DNA of 64,000 bases from an uncultured Pelagibacteraceae bacterium (GCA_902603945.1 CACKWP010000003.1:62001-126000); one strand, 5' to 3'. Shown: positions 1 to 13,281, numbered from the stretch's first letter. The notes: generated by a model from the letters alone, not told the origin. Translations and numbers: made by a program.

Positions 1-2
1 TT

Positions 3-641
3 AAAAGCAAAAAAACTAATATCAAAGAAGCTATTGAATTAGTTAAAAAAAATTCAAATTCAAAATTTGATGAGTCTATTGATGTTTCTCTAAAAATTAA
101 TCTTAAACAATCTAAAGGTGGTGATTTGAGTTTAAGAACTGTAGTAAATCTACCAAATGGCTCTGGTAAAAAAAATAAGGTGGCTGTATTATGCGAAGCT
201 GATAAAATTAATGAAGCAAAAAAAGCGGGAGCAGATGTAGTTGGTTCAGACGACCTTTTAGAGAAAATTGCTTCCGGTAAATTTAATTTTACAAAACTTG
301 TTTGCACCCCAGCTATGATGGGAAAAATTGGTAAACACGGAAAGGTGTTAGGACCAAAAGGTTTGATGCCGAATCCTAAATTAGGAACAGTATCTACAGA
401 CATTACTAAAGCAGTGAAAGAAATAAAAACTGGGTTAGTCGAAATAAGGAACGATAAAGATGGAAATTTATCCTCTACGATTGGAAGGAAAAGTTTCTCT
501 AGTGAAAAACTTTTAGAAAATTATAATTATTTTATAGAAAGTGTAAAAAAAGAAAAAACTGATACTATTAAAGGCGAATTTATTAAAGGAATTTTTGTAA
601 CTTCAACAATGGGTATTTCTTTTAAGATAGGAGCTAAATAA
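3..641 (+). CDS. rplA: 50S ribosomal protein L1, 5'-truncated by window edge
   Basis: Frame is open from base 3 (KSKKTNIKEAIELVKKNSNSKFDESIDVSLKI...), upstream of the listed TTG start; contains GKHGKVLGPKGLMPNPKLGTV. Confidence 0.95.
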   Translation, partial: KSKKTNIKEAIELVKKNSNSKFDESIDVSLKINLKQSKGGDLSLRTVVNLPNGSGKKNKVAVLCEADKINEAKKAGADVVGSDDLLEKIASGKFNFTKLVCTPAMMGKIGKHGKVLGPKGLMPNPKLGTVSTDITKAVKEIKTGLVEIRNDKDGNLSSTIGRKSFSSEKLLENYNYFIESVKKEKTDTIKGEFIKGIFVTSTMGISFKIGAK

Positions 642-646
642 AAGTT

Positions 647-1159
647 ATGATGTCGAAAGAAGCTAAAAAAAATTATGTTGAAGAAATGAAGAAAAATTTT
701 ACAGATAATGAGTCTGTGATGATTGCTCAGTATCAAGGATTAAACGTAAATGAACTTGACTCATTAAGGAAAGAATTAAGAGATAAAGGAATTTTATTCA
801 AAATTACAAAAAATCGTATAACAAAAATTGCAATTAAAGAAACTTCAAAAAAAGATTTAGAAAAATATTTTATTGGACCAACTGCTGCAGCCATCTCATC
901 TGATCCTATCTCTACAGCAAAAATTTTAACAAAATTTTCTAAATCAAATGACAAATTAAAAATTGTAGCTGGTTTCATGGATGGTAAGGTTTTAAATGAA
1001 AAAGAGGTGTCTGTAATTGCCACACTCCCATCATTAGAAGAAGCAAGGGCTAAAATAGTGGGAATTTTAGCCACTCCGGCTCAAAAATTAGTGAGTATTT
1101 TACTTGCACCAGGCTCAAAAATTGCTAATTTAGCTCGCGCAAAGAGTTTAAAAAACTAA
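647..1159 (+). CDS. rplJ: 50S ribosomal protein L10
   Basis: L10-like sequence between rplA and rplL; start could be 650. Confidence 0.93.
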   Translation: MMSKEAKKNYVEEMKKNFTDNESVMIAQYQGLNVNELDSLRKELRDKGILFKITKNRITKIAIKETSKKDLEKYFIGPTAAAISSDPISTAKILTKFSKSNDKLKIVAGFMDGKVLNEKEVSVIATLPSLEEARAKIVGILATPAQKLVSILLAPGSKIANLARAKSLKN

Positions 1160-1174
1160 TCACAGGATCAAAAA

Positions 1175-1546
1175 ATGGCAGACTTAAATAAAATTATCGA
1201 TGAACTTTCAACTTTAACAGTCGTTGAAGCTGCAGAGTTATCAAAACAACTTGAGGAAAAATGGGGAGTAACAGCGGCAGCCCCAGTAGCAGCAGCACCA
1301 GCAGGTGGCGCAGCTGCACCAGCAGGCGAAGAAAAATCAGAGTTTTCAATTTTCTTAGCTTCAGCAGGTGATAAAAAAATTAATGTAATAAAAGAAGTAA
1401 GAGCAATAACTGGTTTAGGTTTAAAAGAAGCTAAAGATTTAGTTGAGGCAGCTCCAAAAGAAGTTAAAGGTGGAGTTGCTAAAAAAGATGCTGAAGAATT
1501 TAAGAAAAAACTTGAAGCAGCTGGTGCTAAAGTAGAATTAAAGTAA
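1175..1546 (+). CDS. rplL: 50S ribosomal protein L7/L12
   Basis: Ala-rich hinge and [26 protein letters not shown]. Confidence 0.97.
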   Translation: MADLNKIIDELSTLTVVEAAELSKQLEEKWGVTAAAPVAAAPAGGAAAPAGEEKSEFSIFLASAGDKKINVIKEVRAITGLGLKEAKDLVEAAPKEVKGGVAKKDAEEFKKKLEAAGAKVELK

Positions 1547-1561
1547 ACAAAATTTAAGACT

Positions 1562-1601
1562 AAATTTTATTGCAGAGTAAAATTTGCAATAAAATTTTTT
1601 T
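1562..1601 (+). terminator. Terminator/attenuator-like hairpin between rplL and rpoB
   Basis: Perfect 13-bp inverted repeat AAATTTTATTGCA (1562-1574) / TGCAATAAAATTT (1585-1597), 10-nt loop, followed by T run. Confidence 0.65.
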
Positions 1602-1608
1602 ATATTTG

Positions 1609-4600
1609 ATGCAATTATCTTTTACGCAAAAGAAACACATAAGAAAAAACTTTGGAAAATTAGTTGAAGGTTTGTCTATACCTAATCTAATTGAAGTTCA
1701 AAAAAATTCTTATAACGAATTTCTTGAATCAAAATCGTTAAATCAACAATTAAGCGAACTATCTAAGGGTATTGATAAAGTATTCAAAAGTATTTTCCCA
1801 ATAGAAGACGGAAATGATAAATCAACTTTAGAATATATTTCATACAAATTAGAAAAACCAAAATTCGACGTAATTGAGTGTAAACAAAGAAGTTTATCTT
1901 ATTCAGCCGCTTTAAAGGCAAATTTAAGATTAGTAGTTTATGATATAGATGCTGAGAACAACACGAAACAAATCTTATCAGCCAAAGAGCAAGAAGTGTT
2001 TATAGGTGACCTTCCTTTAATGACTCCAAGCGCAACTTTTATTACTAATGGTGTTGAAAGAGTCGTGGTAAATCAAATGCATAGAAGTCCTGGAGTTTTT
2101 TTTGATCATGATAAAGGGAAAACTCATGCAAGTGGAAAGCTTTTATTCAACTGCAGGATAATTCCAGGGCGAGGATCTTGGTTAGATTTTGAGTTTGATA
2201 CAAAAGATATCTTGTACTTTAGAATAGATAGAAAGAAAAAACTTCCTATAACAACTTTTTTATTTGCGCTAGGTTTTTCAAAAGATAAGATAATAGATAC
2301 TTTTTATTCAACAAATAAATATTTATATAACGAAAATTCAAAGAGTTGGGTAACAGACTTTGATTTAGATAATTATAAAAGACCTTTAAAATTATCTTAT
2401 GACTTAATTGATGCAGACAATAAAAAGAAGGTCTTAGGAAAAGGTGAAAAGCTAAATATAGTTATTGCAAAAAAATTAAAAGAAAAAGGTTTAAAATCTA
2501 TCTCTATTCCTAATGACCAAATCGTTGGAAAATATTTAGCTAAAGATATTAAAAATACTAATGGTGAAATTATAGCCGCAGCAGGTTTTGATATCACCGA
2601 GGAACAATTAGATAAAATCATTTCTCAGGGAAAAAATGAATTAGTAATCGTTAATATAGATCCAATTAATAAAGGTCCTTATATATTAGAAAGTTTAAAA
2701 ATAGATAAGAACACCAACAAAACAGATTCACTTAATGATATCTATAAAGTTTTAAGACCAGGGGAGGCACCGTCCGTTGAAGTAGCAGAAGAAATATTTA
2801 ACAACTTATACTTTAAAAAAGAAAGATACGATCTATCTGAAGTTGGAAGAGTTAAACTTAATTCTAAACTTGATTTAAATACTAGCGCAAAAAAAACTAT
2901 TTTAGAAACTACTGATATTTTAGCAATTATTAAATTCATGTTAGACTTAAGAGATGGCAAAGGCGATGTAGATGATATTGACCATCTAGGAAATAGAAGA
3001 GTTCGTTCTGTGGGAGAGCTTGTTGAAAATCAGTTCAGAATTGGTCTTTTAAGAATGGAAAGAACTGTGAAAGAAAAAATGTCTACATTTTTAGAAATCG
3101 AGTCTGCAATGCCTCAAGATTTAATTAATGCAAAACCTATAACAACTTCCTTAAAAGATTTTTTTGCAACTTCTCAGCTTTCACAATTTATGGATCAAAC
3201 TAATCCGTTATCAGAAATTACACACAAACGAAGAGTTTCTGCTTTAGGTCCAGGTGGACTTACGAGAGAGAGAGCTGGTTTTGAAGTTAGGGACGTCCAT
3301 CCAACTCATTACGGACGTATATGTCCGATTGAAACTCCAGAGGGTCCTAATATCGGTTTAATTAATAGTTTAGCTACATACTGCAGAGTAAATAGATTCG
3401 GATACATTGAAAGCCCTTATAAAAAAGTTATTAATGGAAAAGTAACTTCTGAGATAAAGTATTTATCTGCAATTGAAGAGGAAAAATATACTATTGCGCA
3501 GGCTAACTCAGTTATAAATAAAGATGGATCATTTGTTGAGGAATTAGTTGCGTGTAGAAAAAATCTAAACTTTGAATTATCTTCTAAAGAAAACATAGAT
3601 TACATAGATGTTTCACCAAAACAATTAGTTTCAGTCGCAGCTGCCTTAATACCATTTCTAGAAAACGATGATGCAAATAGAGCGCTCATGGGCTCAAATA
3701 TGATGAGACAAGCTGTGCCATTGTTAAAACCAGACTCTCCATTAGTAGGAACAGGTATTGAAGCCGATGTTGCGTTAGACTCTGGTGTAACTATTGTTGC
3801 TAAAAGAAGTGGAATAGTTGATAAAATTGATGGTAAAAGAATAGTAGTTAAAGCTACTGATGTTACTGATTTATCTCAGTCTGCAGTTGATATTTATAAC
3901 CTATCTAAATTTCAAAGATCAAATCAAAATACATGCATAAATCAAAAGCCCTTAGTAAAAGTAGGGGATAAAATTAAAAAAGGTGATATTATAGCGGATG
4001 GCCCGGCAACTAAACTTGGTGAACTTGCTTTAGGTAAAAATGTTACCGTCGCATTTATGCCTTGGCAAGGGTATAATTTCGAAGACTCTATTTTAATATC
4101 AGAGAGATGTGTTACTGACGATGTATTTACTTCAGTTCATATTGAAGAATATGAGTCTATGGCAAGAGATACGAAGCTAGGTGCTGAAGAAATAACTAGA
4201 GACATTCCTAATGTGAGCGAGGAAAGTTTAAGAAATCTTGATGAGTCTGGAATAGTGTACGTTGGAGCTGAGGTGAAACCTGGCGATATTTTAGTAGGTA
4301 AAGTAACTCCAAAAAGTGAAACGTCGTCAAGTCCAGAAGAAAAACTATTGAGATCTATTTTTGGTGAAAAGGCTACTGATGTAAGAGACTCATCTCTTAA
4401 ACTACCATCTGGAAGCACAGGAGTTGTAATTGATGTGAGAGTATTCAATAGACATGGAATTGAAAAAGATGAAAGATCAATTGCAATTGAAAGGGCTGAA
4501 ATTGAGTCAGTCCAAGAAGACAAAAAAGTAGAAGAGGAAATTCTTAATCGAAATATAAAGCTTAGAGCAATTGATTTACTTAATGGCGAAAGTATAAATA

Positions 4601-5700
4601 AACAATTCAAAGATTTAAAACCAGGCACCACTCTAAATCAAAATGACTTTACAAAATTAACATTAAATGATCTTTGGAAAATTCCATTAAAAAAACAAGA
4701 ATTAAATACCGATCTTGAAAAATTAAAAAATCAATTTGAAAATGCGTATGAAGATATAAAATTAAGATTTGAAGATAAAGTAACCAAGATACAGCAGGGT
4801 GACGATTTACTACCGACTGTCATGAAAGTAGTAAAAGTGTTCGTAGCAGTTAAAAGAAGATTAATGCCAGGAGATAAAATGGCTGGGAGACACGGTAATA
4901 AGGGAGTGGTAAGTAAAATTGTTCCAGTTGAAGACATGCCATATATGGAAAACGGTAAACCTGTAGATATAGTATTAAATCCGCTAGGTGTTCCAAGCCG
5001 TATGAATGTTGGTCAAATCTTAGAGACTCATTTGGGTTGGTCCTGTTCTGAACTCGGAGATCAAATTAAAGAATATTTAAAAAGTTTTGATAAAGAGATC
5101 AATAAAGTAAAAGATAAATTAAAAGATATCTATGGCAAATCATATTTTGATGAGACAATTTCTAAGTTATCTAATGAAGAAGTTGCTGAATTAGTCAAAA
5201 ATTTATCCAACGGTGTTCCAATCGCCACACCAGTATTTGACGGTGCAAGCACCGATGATATAACGAAAATGTTAGATTTAGCAAAATTACCAAGTTCTGG
5301 TCAAACACATCTGTGGAACGGCCAAACTGGAGAAAGATTTGATAGACCCGTCACTGTTGGTATAATTTATATGCTAAAGCTAAATCATCTTGTTGAAGAT
5401 AAAATTCATGCAAGATCGACTGGACCTTATAGTTTGGTGACACAGCAACCTCTAGGAGGAAAAGCTCAACTCGGTGGCCAGAGATTTGGAGAAATGGAAG
5501 TTTGGGCTTTAGAGGCTTATGGAGCTTCTTATACTTTGCAAGAAATTTTAACTGTTAAATCTGATGATGTTGCTGGAAGAACAAAAGTTTATGAAACAAT
5601 TGTAAAAGGAAATAATAATTTCGAGTCAGGTGTTCCAGAATCTTTCAATGTTTTAGTGAAGGAAATTAGAGCACTTGGTTTAAATATTGAATTAAACTAA
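1609..5700 (+). CDS. rpoB: DNA-directed RNA polymerase subunit beta
   Basis: RpoB motifs ([39 protein letters not shown]). ATG at 1609 preferred over TTG at 1570, which lies inside a hairpin. Confidence 0.97.
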   Translation: MQLSFTQKKHIRKNFGKLVEGLSIPNLIEVQKNSYNEFLESKSLNQQLSELSKGIDKVFKSIFPIEDGNDKSTLEYISYKLEKPKFDVIECKQRSLSYSAALKANLRLVVYDIDAENNTKQILSAKEQEVFIGDLPLMTPSATFITNGVERVVVNQMHRSPGVFFDHDKGKTHASGKLLFNCRIIPGRGSWLDFEFDTKDILYFRIDRKKKLPITTFLFALGFSKDKIIDTFYSTNKYLYNENSKSWVTDFDLDNYKRPLKLSYDLIDADNKKKVLGKGEKLNIVIAKKLKEKGLKSISIPNDQIVGKYLAKDIKNTNGEIIAAAGFDITEEQLDKIISQGKNELVIVNIDPINKGPYILESLKIDKNTNKTDSLNDIYKVLRPGEAPSVEVAEEIFNNLYFKKERYDLSEVGRVKLNSKLDLNTSAKKTILETTDILAIIKFMLDLRDGKGDVDDIDHLGNRRVRSVGELVENQFRIGLLRMERTVKEKMSTFLEIESAMPQDLINAKPITTSLKDFFATSQLSQFMDQTNPLSEITHKRRVSALGPGGLTRERAGFEVRDVHPTHYGRICPIETPEGPNIGLINSLATYCRVNRFGYIESPYKKVINGKVTSEIKYLSAIEEEKYTIAQANSVINKDGSFVEELVACRKNLNFELSSKENIDYIDVSPKQLVSVAAALIPFLENDDANRALMGSNMMRQAVPLLKPDSPLVGTGIEADVALDSGVTIVAKRSGIVDKIDGKRIVVKATDVTDLSQSAVDIYNLSKFQRSNQNTCINQKPLVKVGDKIKKGDIIADGPATKLGELALGKNVTVAFMPWQGYNFEDSILISERCVTDDVFTSVHIEEYESMARDTKLGAEEITRDIPNVSEESLRNLDESGIVYVGAEVKPGDILVGKVTPKSETSSSPEEKLLRSIFGEKATDVRDSSLKLPSGSTGVVIDVRVFNRHGIEKDERSIAIERAEIESVQEDKKVEEEILNRNIKLRAIDLLNGESINKQFKDLKPGTTLNQNDFTKLTLNDLWKIPLKKQELNTDLEKLKNQFENAYEDIKLRFEDKVTKIQQGDDLLPTVMKVVKVFVAVKRRLMPGDKMAGRHGNKGVVSKIVPVEDMPYMENGKPVDIVLNPLGVPSRMNVGQILETHLGWSCSELGDQIKEYLKSFDKEINKVKDKLKDIYGKSYFDETISKLSNEEVAELVKNLSNGVPIATPVFDGASTDDITKMLDLAKLPSSGQTHLWNGQTGERFDRPVTVGIIYMLKLNHLVEDKIHARSTGPYSLVTQQPLGGKAQLGGQRFGEMEVWALEAYGASYTLQEILTVKSDDVAGRTKVYETIVKGNNNFESGVPESFNVLVKEIRALGLNIELN

Positions 5701-5702
5701 TC

Positions 5703-8700
5703 ATGGAAAAAAATTTAACAAAAAACTTTGAAAATCAAAATATCACACAAGAAAATAACTTTAATAATATTAAAATTACTCTTGCTAGTCCTGAAAAAAT
5801 AAAATCTTGGTCTTATGGAGAAATTAAAAAACCAGAAACTATAAACTATCGTACCTTCAGACCAGAAAAAGATGGTCTATTTTGTTCAAGAATATTCGGT
5901 CCTGTTAAAGATTATGAATGTCTTTGTGGCAAATATAAAAGAATGAAATTTAGGGGGATAATATGTGAAAAATGTGGAGTTGAAGTAACTAAATCAAATG
6001 TAAGAAGAGAAAGAATGGGTCACATTGATCTTGCCTGTCCTGTCGCCCATATTTGGTTTTTAAAATCATTACCTAGTCGAATTTCTTTAGCAATAGACAT
6101 GAAACTTAAAGAGGTAGAGAAAGTATTATATTTTGAAAGTTTTATTGTTGTGGAGCCTGGATTAACAACATTAAAAAAAGGTCAATTAATATCGGAAGAA
6201 GCGTTGTTAAAAGCGCAAGAAGAGTTTGGAGAGGATGCCTTCACAGCTGGTATTGGGGCTGAAGCAGTAAGAGAAATTTTGGTTAATTTAGATCTCAAAA
6301 AAGAGCAACAAAAACTAAGAGAGTCATTAAAAGAGATAAAATCTAAAGTTACAGAAGAAAGAACAATTAAAAGATTAAAACTTATAGAGTCATTTATTAA
6401 TTCTGGAAATAAACCTGAATGGATGATCCTAACTTCAGTTCCAGTTATACCGCCAGAGTTGAGACCACTAGTTCCTCTTGATGGAGGTAGATTTGCTACA
6501 TCTGATTTAAATGATCTGTATAGAAGAGTGATAAATAGAAATAATAGATTAAAGAGACTTTTAGATTTAAAAGCACCAGATATCATTGTGAGAAATGAAA
6601 AAAGAATGCTCCAAGAATCAGTTGATGCACTATTTGATAATGGTAGACGAGGAAGAGTTATAACAGGAACAGGTAAGCGTCCTCTAAAATCTTTAGCTGA
6701 AATGCTGAAAGGTAAGCAAGGAAGATTTAGACAAAATTTATTAGGGAAAAGAGTTGATTATTCAGGAAGGTCAGTAATTGTGGTGGGGCCAGAGCTTAAG
6801 CTTCATCAATGTGGTTTACCCAAAAAGATGGCTCTAGAATTGTTTAAGCCATTTTTATACGCTAGATTAGATAAATTAGGTTTAGCAACAACTATTAAAC
6901 AAGCGAAAAGACTGGTAGAGAAAGAAAAAAGTGAAGTTTGGGATTCACTCGAACATATTATAAGAGAACATCCAATCCTTTTAAATCGAGCTCCAACTTT
7001 ACACAGGTTGGGAGTTCAAGCATTTGAGGCTAAACTTATTGAGGGAAATGCAATTGAATTACACCCTTTAGTTTGTGCAGCTTTTAATGCTGATTTTGAT
7101 GGAGACCAAATGGCAGTACATATCCCCTTAAGTTTGGAGGCTCAATTAGAAGCAAGAGTTTTAATGATGTCAACTAACAATATTTTAAGCCCATCAAACG
7201 GAAAACCGATTATTGTACCAAGTCAGGATATTGTTTTAGGAATTTATTATCTATCACAAGCAGAAGAAAATGATAAAAAACCTTCAGGAATATTTTCTAG
7301 TATCGAGGAAATTGAACAAGCATTAGAAAATAAATCGATAAGTTTGCACTCTAAAATTATTTCAACTTTTAAAACAGTTAATAAGGACGGAAAACCTGTT
7401 TTAGAAAAATATAACAGTACAGCTGGAAGATTTTTACTAGCAAATGTTCTTCCACAAAATCATAATATTAAGTTTGCTTTAGTAAACAAATTATTAACTA
7501 AGAAAAATGTTTCAGAGGTTATAGACACTATTTTTAGATACTGTGGACAAAAAGAAACTGTAATATTCTGCGATAAAATTAAAACTCTTGGATTTAAACA
7601 CGCATTCAAAGCTGGAATATCTTTTGGAAAAGATGATTTGATAATACCTAGAACCAAAGAAAACTTGATTAGCAGCACAAAAAAACAAATCGAAGAATAT
7701 GAAAAACAATATTCAGACGGCTTAATCACTAGAGGAGAAAAATATAACAAAGTAGTTGATATATGGTCTAAATGCACAGATACAGTTGCTAATGAAATGA
7801 TGAAAGAGATATCATCTGCAGAAAAGGTATATGAAGATGATAGAATAGAAACTAATTCAGTTTATATGATGGCCGACTCAGGAGCTAGAGGCTCTCAAGC
7901 ACAAATGAAACAATTAGCTGGAATGCGAGGTTTAATTGCTAAGCCTTCAGGTGAAATTATAGAAACACCAATTATTGCTAATTTTAAAGAAGGCTTATCC
8001 GTATTAGAATATTTTAATTCAACACACGGTGCGAGAAAAGGTTTGGCAGATACAGCATTAAAAACTGCTAACTCTGGTTATTTGACTAGAAGGTTATGTG
8101 ATGTTGCTCAAGATGTCCAAATTACTAAAGCAGCTTGTGATCCTAAGAAAAGATCTTCTGTTACAATTTCTGAAATTATTGAAGGGGGAAATATTTTGGT
8201 CAGTTTATCCGAAAGAGTATTAGGAAGAGTAATTGCTGAAAATATAAAAAATCCAGTCACTGGAGAGGTTATTATTAAAAAAGATAAATTAATTGATGAA
8301 TTTGATTGTGAAAAAATAGATGCTGCTGGTGTGAAATCAGTGAATGTTTATTCAGTTATTACTTGCGCATCAACAAAAGGTGTTTGCCAAACTTGTTACG
8401 GTAGAGACCTAGCAAGAGGTAAATTGGTTAGTGTGGGTGAAGCTGTAGGAATGATAGCCGCTCAGTCAATTGGTGAGCCAGGAACTCAGTTAACAATGAG
8501 AACTTTCCACGTTGGAGGAACAGCTCAAATTAAAGAGGAGTCTCAAATCATTTCTCAAACAAAAGGAAAGTTAAATATAATTAACAAGAATCTTATTGAG
8601 GACTCAAAGAAAAATATAATAGTGATGGGTAGAAACACTCAATTAAGCATTGAAGACGATAATGGTAGACAGTTAGCGATTTACAAGGTGAATTATGGTT

Positions 8701-9890
8701 CAAAACTTTTCTTTAAAGATGGGGATGTAATAGATAAAGGAAAAAAAATAGCAGAATGGGATCCTTATACATTACCAGTAATTGCCGAGACTGGAGGAAT
8801 AGTTAACTATATGGATTTAATGGAGGGAAGTTCATTAACTGAAACTTTAGATGATGCAACAGGTTTGTCTTCCAAATCAGTAACAGATTGGAAATCTTCA
8901 TCCAAAAATTCTGAGTTGAAACCCAGAATTACTCTTCGAGATGAAAAAGGTGGAATTATTAAAAAAGCTGATGGAAATGAAGCAAGATATTATTTAGTTC
9001 CTGATACAATACTATCGGTTAAAGATGGTCAAAAAATTTCGGCAGGAGACGTATTGGCAAGATTACCAAAAGAGACTTCTAAAACAAAAGACATTACAGG
9101 CGGTTTACCGAGGGTAGCGGAACTTTTTGAGGCTAGAAGACCTAAGGACAGTGCAATAATAGCTGAGAATGATGGTGTGATTGCATTTGGCAAAGAAGTA
9201 AGAGGAAAACAAAAAATCTCAATAGTTTCAACAACAGGTGAGACATCAAATTATTTAATTCCAAAAGGAAAACACGTAAATTTTAATCAAGGAGAAAAAA
9301 TTAAAAAAGGAGAATATCTTTTAGACGGTAGCCCAGCTCCTCACGATATATTGAGAATTTTAGGTGTAGAAAAACTCACTGAATATTTTGTTTCAGAAGT
9401 CCAAGAAGTTTATAGACTACAAGGCGTAGTAATAAATGACAAGCACATAGAGACAATTGTGAGACAAATGTTGAAAAGAGTGGAAGTTAAAGATCCAGGT
9501 GACTCTGAGTTATTAGCTGGAGAAGTAATTGATTTATTAGATATAAATATCATAAATGATAAACTTCGTGATGAAAAAAAGAAGCCAGCTATATTTGAGA
9601 GAGTATTATTAGGTATTACAAAGGCCTCATTACAGACGAATTCTTTTATTTCAGCTGCATCTTTCCAAGAAACAACAAGAGTTTTAACTGATGCGTCAAT
9701 TAAAGGCAAAACAGACTCATTAGAAGGACTTAAAGAGAACGTGATTGTTGGAAGATTGGTTCCTGCTGGAACTGGCCTTACAAAGATAGAGTGGGACAAA
9801 CAGGCTAGAGAGCAAGATAAAGCTAGATTAGAAGAGCTAAAAAAACAGGAGCTAGAATCGGCACCAGAGGCGCCTGAACAGACTGCCTAA
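5703..9890 (+). CDS. rpoC: DNA-directed RNA polymerase subunit beta'
   Basis: [16 protein letters not shown] active site, zinc-binding N-terminus CLCGKYK...CEKCGVE. Confidence 0.98.
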   Translation: MEKNLTKNFENQNITQENNFNNIKITLASPEKIKSWSYGEIKKPETINYRTFRPEKDGLFCSRIFGPVKDYECLCGKYKRMKFRGIICEKCGVEVTKSNVRRERMGHIDLACPVAHIWFLKSLPSRISLAIDMKLKEVEKVLYFESFIVVEPGLTTLKKGQLISEEALLKAQEEFGEDAFTAGIGAEAVREILVNLDLKKEQQKLRESLKEIKSKVTEERTIKRLKLIESFINSGNKPEWMILTSVPVIPPELRPLVPLDGGRFATSDLNDLYRRVINRNNRLKRLLDLKAPDIIVRNEKRMLQESVDALFDNGRRGRVITGTGKRPLKSLAEMLKGKQGRFRQNLLGKRVDYSGRSVIVVGPELKLHQCGLPKKMALELFKPFLYARLDKLGLATTIKQAKRLVEKEKSEVWDSLEHIIREHPILLNRAPTLHRLGVQAFEAKLIEGNAIELHPLVCAAFNADFDGDQMAVHIPLSLEAQLEARVLMMSTNNILSPSNGKPIIVPSQDIVLGIYYLSQAEENDKKPSGIFSSIEEIEQALENKSISLHSKIISTFKTVNKDGKPVLEKYNSTAGRFLLANVLPQNHNIKFALVNKLLTKKNVSEVIDTIFRYCGQKETVIFCDKIKTLGFKHAFKAGISFGKDDLIIPRTKENLISSTKKQIEEYEKQYSDGLITRGEKYNKVVDIWSKCTDTVANEMMKEISSAEKVYEDDRIETNSVYMMADSGARGSQAQMKQLAGMRGLIAKPSGEIIETPIIANFKEGLSVLEYFNSTHGARKGLADTALKTANSGYLTRRLCDVAQDVQITKAACDPKKRSSVTISEIIEGGNILVSLSERVLGRVIAENIKNPVTGEVIIKKDKLIDEFDCEKIDAAGVKSVNVYSVITCASTKGVCQTCYGRDLARGKLVSVGEAVGMIAAQSIGEPGTQLTMRTFHVGGTAQIKEESQIISQTKGKLNIINKNLIEDSKKNIIVMGRNTQLSIEDDNGRQLAIYKVNYGSKLFFKDGDVIDKGKKIAEWDPYTLPVIAETGGIVNYMDLMEGSSLTETLDDATGLSSKSVTDWKSSSKNSELKPRITLRDEKGGIIKKADGNEARYYLVPDTILSVKDGQKISAGDVLARLPKETSKTKDITGGLPRVAELFEARRPKDSAIIAENDGVIAFGKEVRGKQKISIVSTTGETSNYLIPKGKHVNFNQGEKIKKGEYLLDGSPAPHDILRILGVEKLTEYFVSEVQEVYRLQGVVINDKHIETIVRQMLKRVEVKDPGDSELLAGEVIDLLDINIINDKLRDEKKKPAIFERVLLGITKASLQTNSFISAASFQETTRVLTDASIKGKTDSLEGLKENVIVGRLVPAGTGLTKIEWDKQAREQDKARLEELKKQELESAPEAPEQTA

Positions 9891-9914
9891 ATTTTAATGT
9901 TACCCGCTTAATTG

Positions 9915-9942
9915 TTGACTTTTATTAATTCAATGCTAGTTT
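9915..9942 (+). promoter_or_regulatory. Putative sigma70-type promoter for rpsL-rpsG-fusA
   Basis: TTGACT (9915-9920), 16-nt spacer, extended -10 TGCTAGTTT (TAGTTT 9937-9942) in the only long gap of this region. Confidence 0.45.
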
Positions 9943-9963
9943 ACGGCACATTTTGAATGTTAG

Positions 9964-10023
9964 AAGTAAGGTAGATTAAAACCTTAAACACTAACTAAAA
10001 TTTCCAAAGGGTATTCCTTACTT
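9964..10023 (+). promoter_or_regulatory. Putative structured leader of rpsL operon
   Basis: Perfect 8-bp complementary arms AAGTAAGG (9964-9971) and CCTTACTT (10016-10023) upstream of rpsL. Confidence 0.35.
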
Positions 10024-10041
10024 TAGCTTCAAAATATTATT

Positions 10042-10413
10042 ATGCCAACAATTAATCAGTTGATTAAAAAAAGTAGAACTAAACCTATCGCGAGGAATAA
10101 AGTCCCCGCGCTAGAAAGGCAACCTTTAAAGAGAGGAGTTTGTGTAAAAGTTTACACTACAACACCAAAGAAGCCTAACTCAGCTTTAAGAAAAGTTGCA
10201 CGGGTTCGATTATCAAATGGATTTGAGGTAACCGCCTATATTCCAGGTGAAGGTCACAATTTACAAGAACACTCAGTTGTATTGTTACGAGGTGGTCGAG
10301 TAAAAGATTTACCAGGAGTTCGATATCATATTTTAAGAGGAAACTTAGATACACAAGGTGTAGCTAATCGTAAACAAAGAAGATCTCTATATGGAGCAAA
10401 GAAACCTAAATAA
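10042..10413 (+). CDS. rpsL: 30S ribosomal protein S12
   Basis: S12 signature [17 protein letters not shown]. Confidence 0.98.
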   Translation: MPTINQLIKKSRTKPIARNKVPALERQPLKRGVCVKVYTTTPKKPNSALRKVARVRLSNGFEVTAYIPGEGHNLQEHSVVLLRGGRVKDLPGVRYHILRGNLDTQGVANRKQRRSLYGAKKPK

Positions 10414-10416
10414 TTT

Positions 10417-10887
10417 ATGTCAAGAAAACGAAAAGCACCTGTAAGAAAAGTTTATCCTGATCCAAGGTTTCATTCCGAGGTCATTTCAAAATTTATAAAC
10501 TCTATCATGTATGATGGAAAACGATCTACAGCTGAAAAAATTCTTTATGATGCTCTGGACAAAATAAAATCCAAAAATAACGAAGATCCATTAAAAATTT
10601 TTAATACTGCTATTTCAAATGTTAAACCAAATTTAGAGTGTAGATCAAGAAGAGTTGGCGGTGCCACTTACCAGGTTCCAGTAGAAGTAAAAGCAAAGAG
10701 AGCTCAGGCTTTAGCATTAAGATGGATAATGGACGCTACTAGAAAAAGAAAAAATAAAACAATGGCTGATAAATTATATGCAGAAATTTTAGATGCATCT
10801 CAGAACAAAGGGTCAGCTATAAAAAAAAGGGAGGATACCCATAAAATGGCGGAGTCAAATAAAGCTTTTGCTCATTTTAGATGGTAA
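10417..10887 (+). CDS. rpsG: 30S ribosomal protein S7
   Basis: S7 sequence, between rpsL and fusA. Confidence 0.98.
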   Translation: MSRKRKAPVRKVYPDPRFHSEVISKFINSIMYDGKRSTAEKILYDALDKIKSKNNEDPLKIFNTAISNVKPNLECRSRRVGGATYQVPVEVKAKRAQALALRWIMDATRKRKNKTMADKLYAEILDASQNKGSAIKKREDTHKMAESNKAFAHFRW

Positions 10888-10893
10888 TTAATA

Positions 10894-12966
10894 ATGGCTA
10901 AGTACACTTTAGATAAATATAGAAACATCGGTATAATGGCACACATCGATGCTGGTAAGACAACAACTACTGAAAGAGTTCTTTATTATACTGGTAAAAG
11001 CCATAAGATTGGTGAGGTTCATGATGGTGCTGCAACTATGGACTGGATGGAGCAAGAACAAGAAAGAGGAATTACTATAACTTCAGCAGCGACCACATGT
11101 TTTTGGAGAGATCACAGAATTAATATTATAGATACTCCTGGCCACGTAGATTTTACAATTGAAGTTGAAAGATCATTAAAAGTTTTAGATGGAGCTGTTG
11201 CAGTTTTTGATGGTGTTGCAGGTGTAGAGCCTCAATCTGAGACTGTTTGGCGTCAAGCAGATAAGTACAAAGTCCCAAGAATTTGTTTTGTAAACAAATT
11301 AGATAGGACAGGTGCTGATTTTTATAGATGTGTAGATATGATTAAAGATCGTTTAGGCTGCAAACCATTACCAGTTCAACTACCAATTGGTGCAGAAGCA
11401 GATCTTAAGGGCGTTATAGATTTGGTTAAAATGAAAGGTGTTGTTTGGCAGAATGAGGATTTAGGAGCCAAATTTGATTATGTAGAAATACCAGATGATT
11501 TAAAACAAAAGGCACAAAAATATAGACAAGAACTCGTTGAAACAGCAGTGGAAGAAGATGAGAAATTAATGGAGTCTTATCTAGATGGAAAAGAACCATC
11601 AGAGGCAGATTTAATTAAATGTATAAGAAAAGGAACTTTAAGTTTTAATTTTGTGCCGATATTAACTGGTTCTGCATTTAAGAATAAAGGTGTTCAGCCA
11701 TTATTAGACGCTGTAATAGATTATTTACCTAGCCCGAAGGATATTGGCACTATTGAAGCCACAAAACTAAACTCTGAAGAAAAATTACAAATGAAATTCG
11801 ATGAGAATGAAACATTTTCAGCTTTAGCATTTAAAGTTGCAAACGACCCTTTTGTTGGATCTTTAACATTTATTCGAATATATTCAGGTAAACTGCAGGC
11901 AGGAACTTCAGTTTATAATTCCTCAACTGAAAAGACTGAGCGCGTGGGTAGGATGTTATTAATGCATGCTAATAGCAGAGAAGATATTAAAGAGGCCTCA
12001 ACAGGAGATATTGTTGCTCTGGCTGGTTTAAAAAATACCATAACAGGTCATACTTTGTGTAATGAAAATAAACAAATTTTATTAGAGCCAATGGAGTTTC
12101 CAGATCCTGTAATTGAAATTGCAGTTGAACCTAAAACAAAAGCTGACCAAGAGAAAATGGGAGAAGCTTTGAATAGATTAGCTAAAGAAGATCCATCATT
12201 TAGAGTAAGTTCTGACGAGGAGTCCGGTCAAACAATTATAAAGGGTATGGGTGAATTACATCTAGATATCATCGTTGATAGAATGAAGCGCGAATTCAAA
12301 GTAGAGGCCAATGTTGGAGCACCTCAAGTTGCTTACAGAGAAACAATATTAGGATCATCTGAGGTTACATACATCCATAAGAAACAAAGTGGTGGATCAG
12401 GACAATTTGCAAAAGTAACACTAAGTGTCGAGCCTTTAGAACCAGGCAAAGGAAGAGAAGTTGATAATAAAATTAAAGGTGGAGCTATTCCCAAAGAGTT
12501 TATTCCTGGCGTGGAGAAGGGTGTATTAAGTGTTGCTGAAAGTGGAATTTTAGCAGGATTCCCTGTTATTGATTACAAGGTAACAATTTTAGATGGATTA
12601 CACCATGATGTTGACTCGAGTGTACTTGCTTTTGAGATTGCTTCTAGAATGTGTTTTAGAGAAGCATGCACTAAAGCAACTCTAAAACTTTTAGAACCTA
12701 TGATGAAGGTTGAAGTAGTAACTCCTGAGGATTTTATGGGAGATGTGATAGGTGATCTAAATAGCAGACGAGGTCAAGTGGCAGCAACAGAGGCAAGAGG
12801 AAATGCTACAGCTATTCAAGCAACAGTGCCCTTAGCTAATATGTTTGGTTATATTAACAATTTAAGATCTTCAACACAAGGTAGAGCACAATACACAATG
12901 CAATTCAGTCATTATGATAAAGTGCCTCAAAATGTTCAGGATGAAGTAACAAAAAAACTTGCTTAA
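10894..12966 (+). CDS. fusA: Elongation factor G
   Basis: GTPase motifs [32 protein letters not shown]. Confidence 0.98.
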   Translation: MAKYTLDKYRNIGIMAHIDAGKTTTTERVLYYTGKSHKIGEVHDGAATMDWMEQEQERGITITSAATTCFWRDHRINIIDTPGHVDFTIEVERSLKVLDGAVAVFDGVAGVEPQSETVWRQADKYKVPRICFVNKLDRTGADFYRCVDMIKDRLGCKPLPVQLPIGAEADLKGVIDLVKMKGVVWQNEDLGAKFDYVEIPDDLKQKAQKYRQELVETAVEEDEKLMESYLDGKEPSEADLIKCIRKGTLSFNFVPILTGSAFKNKGVQPLLDAVIDYLPSPKDIGTIEATKLNSEEKLQMKFDENETFSALAFKVANDPFVGSLTFIRIYSGKLQAGTSVYNSSTEKTERVGRMLLMHANSREDIKEASTGDIVALAGLKNTITGHTLCNENKQILLEPMEFPDPVIEIAVEPKTKADQEKMGEALNRLAKEDPSFRVSSDEESGQTIIKGMGELHLDIIVDRMKREFKVEANVGAPQVAYRETILGSSEVTYIHKKQSGGSGQFAKVTLSVEPLEPGKGREVDNKIKGGAIPKEFIPGVEKGVLSVAESGILAGFPVIDYKVTILDGLHHDVDSSVLAFEIASRMCFREACTKATLKLLEPMMKVEVVTPEDFMGDVIGDLNSRRGQVAATEARGNATAIQATVPLANMFGYINNLRSSTQGRAQYTMQFSHYDKVPQNVQDEVTKKLA

Positions 12967-12969
12967 TTT

Positions 12970-13278
12970 ATGGAAAATCAAAATATTAGAATTCATTTAA
13001 AAGCTTACGACAACAAGATCCTAGATCTTTCAACAGAGGAAATTGTAAACACAGCAAAAAGGACTGGTGCTCAAGTAAAAGGTCCGATCCCTTTACCAAC
13101 AAGAATTGAAAGATATACAGTGTTGAGATCTCCACATATTGATAAAAAAAGTAGAGAGCAGTTTGAGTCAAGAACACATAAAAGATTAATAGATATAATT
13201 GAACCAACACCTCAAACTGTTGAAGCTTTGATGAAATTAGATTTAGCTTCTGGTGTAGACATAGAAATAAAGATTTAG
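12970..13278 (+). CDS. rpsJ: 30S ribosomal protein S10
   Basis: S10 sequence at head of S10 operon. Confidence 0.97.
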   Translation: MENQNIRIHLKAYDNKILDLSTEEIVNTAKRTGAQVKGPIPLPTRIERYTVLRSPHIDKKSREQFESRTHKRLIDIIEPTPQTVEALMKLDLASGVDIEIKI

Positions 13279-13281
13279 ATT

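Noticed and set aside
733-1074. Minus-strand ORF opposite rplJ
   Set aside because: Shadow ORF; rplJ is well supported.
1570-1608. Upstream TTG start for rpoB
   Set aside because: Would place the start in the hairpin and adds a non-RpoB N-terminus; ATG 1609 matches RpoB.
4137-4631. 164-aa minus-strand ORF inside rpoB
   Set aside because: Shadow ORF opposite a highly conserved gene; Ser/Leu/Ile-rich composition is typical of antisense reading of AT-rich genes.
6182-6586. 134-aa minus-strand ORF inside rpoC (also 7460-7777, 9410-9799)
   Set aside because: Antisense shadows of rpoC with no recognisable family.
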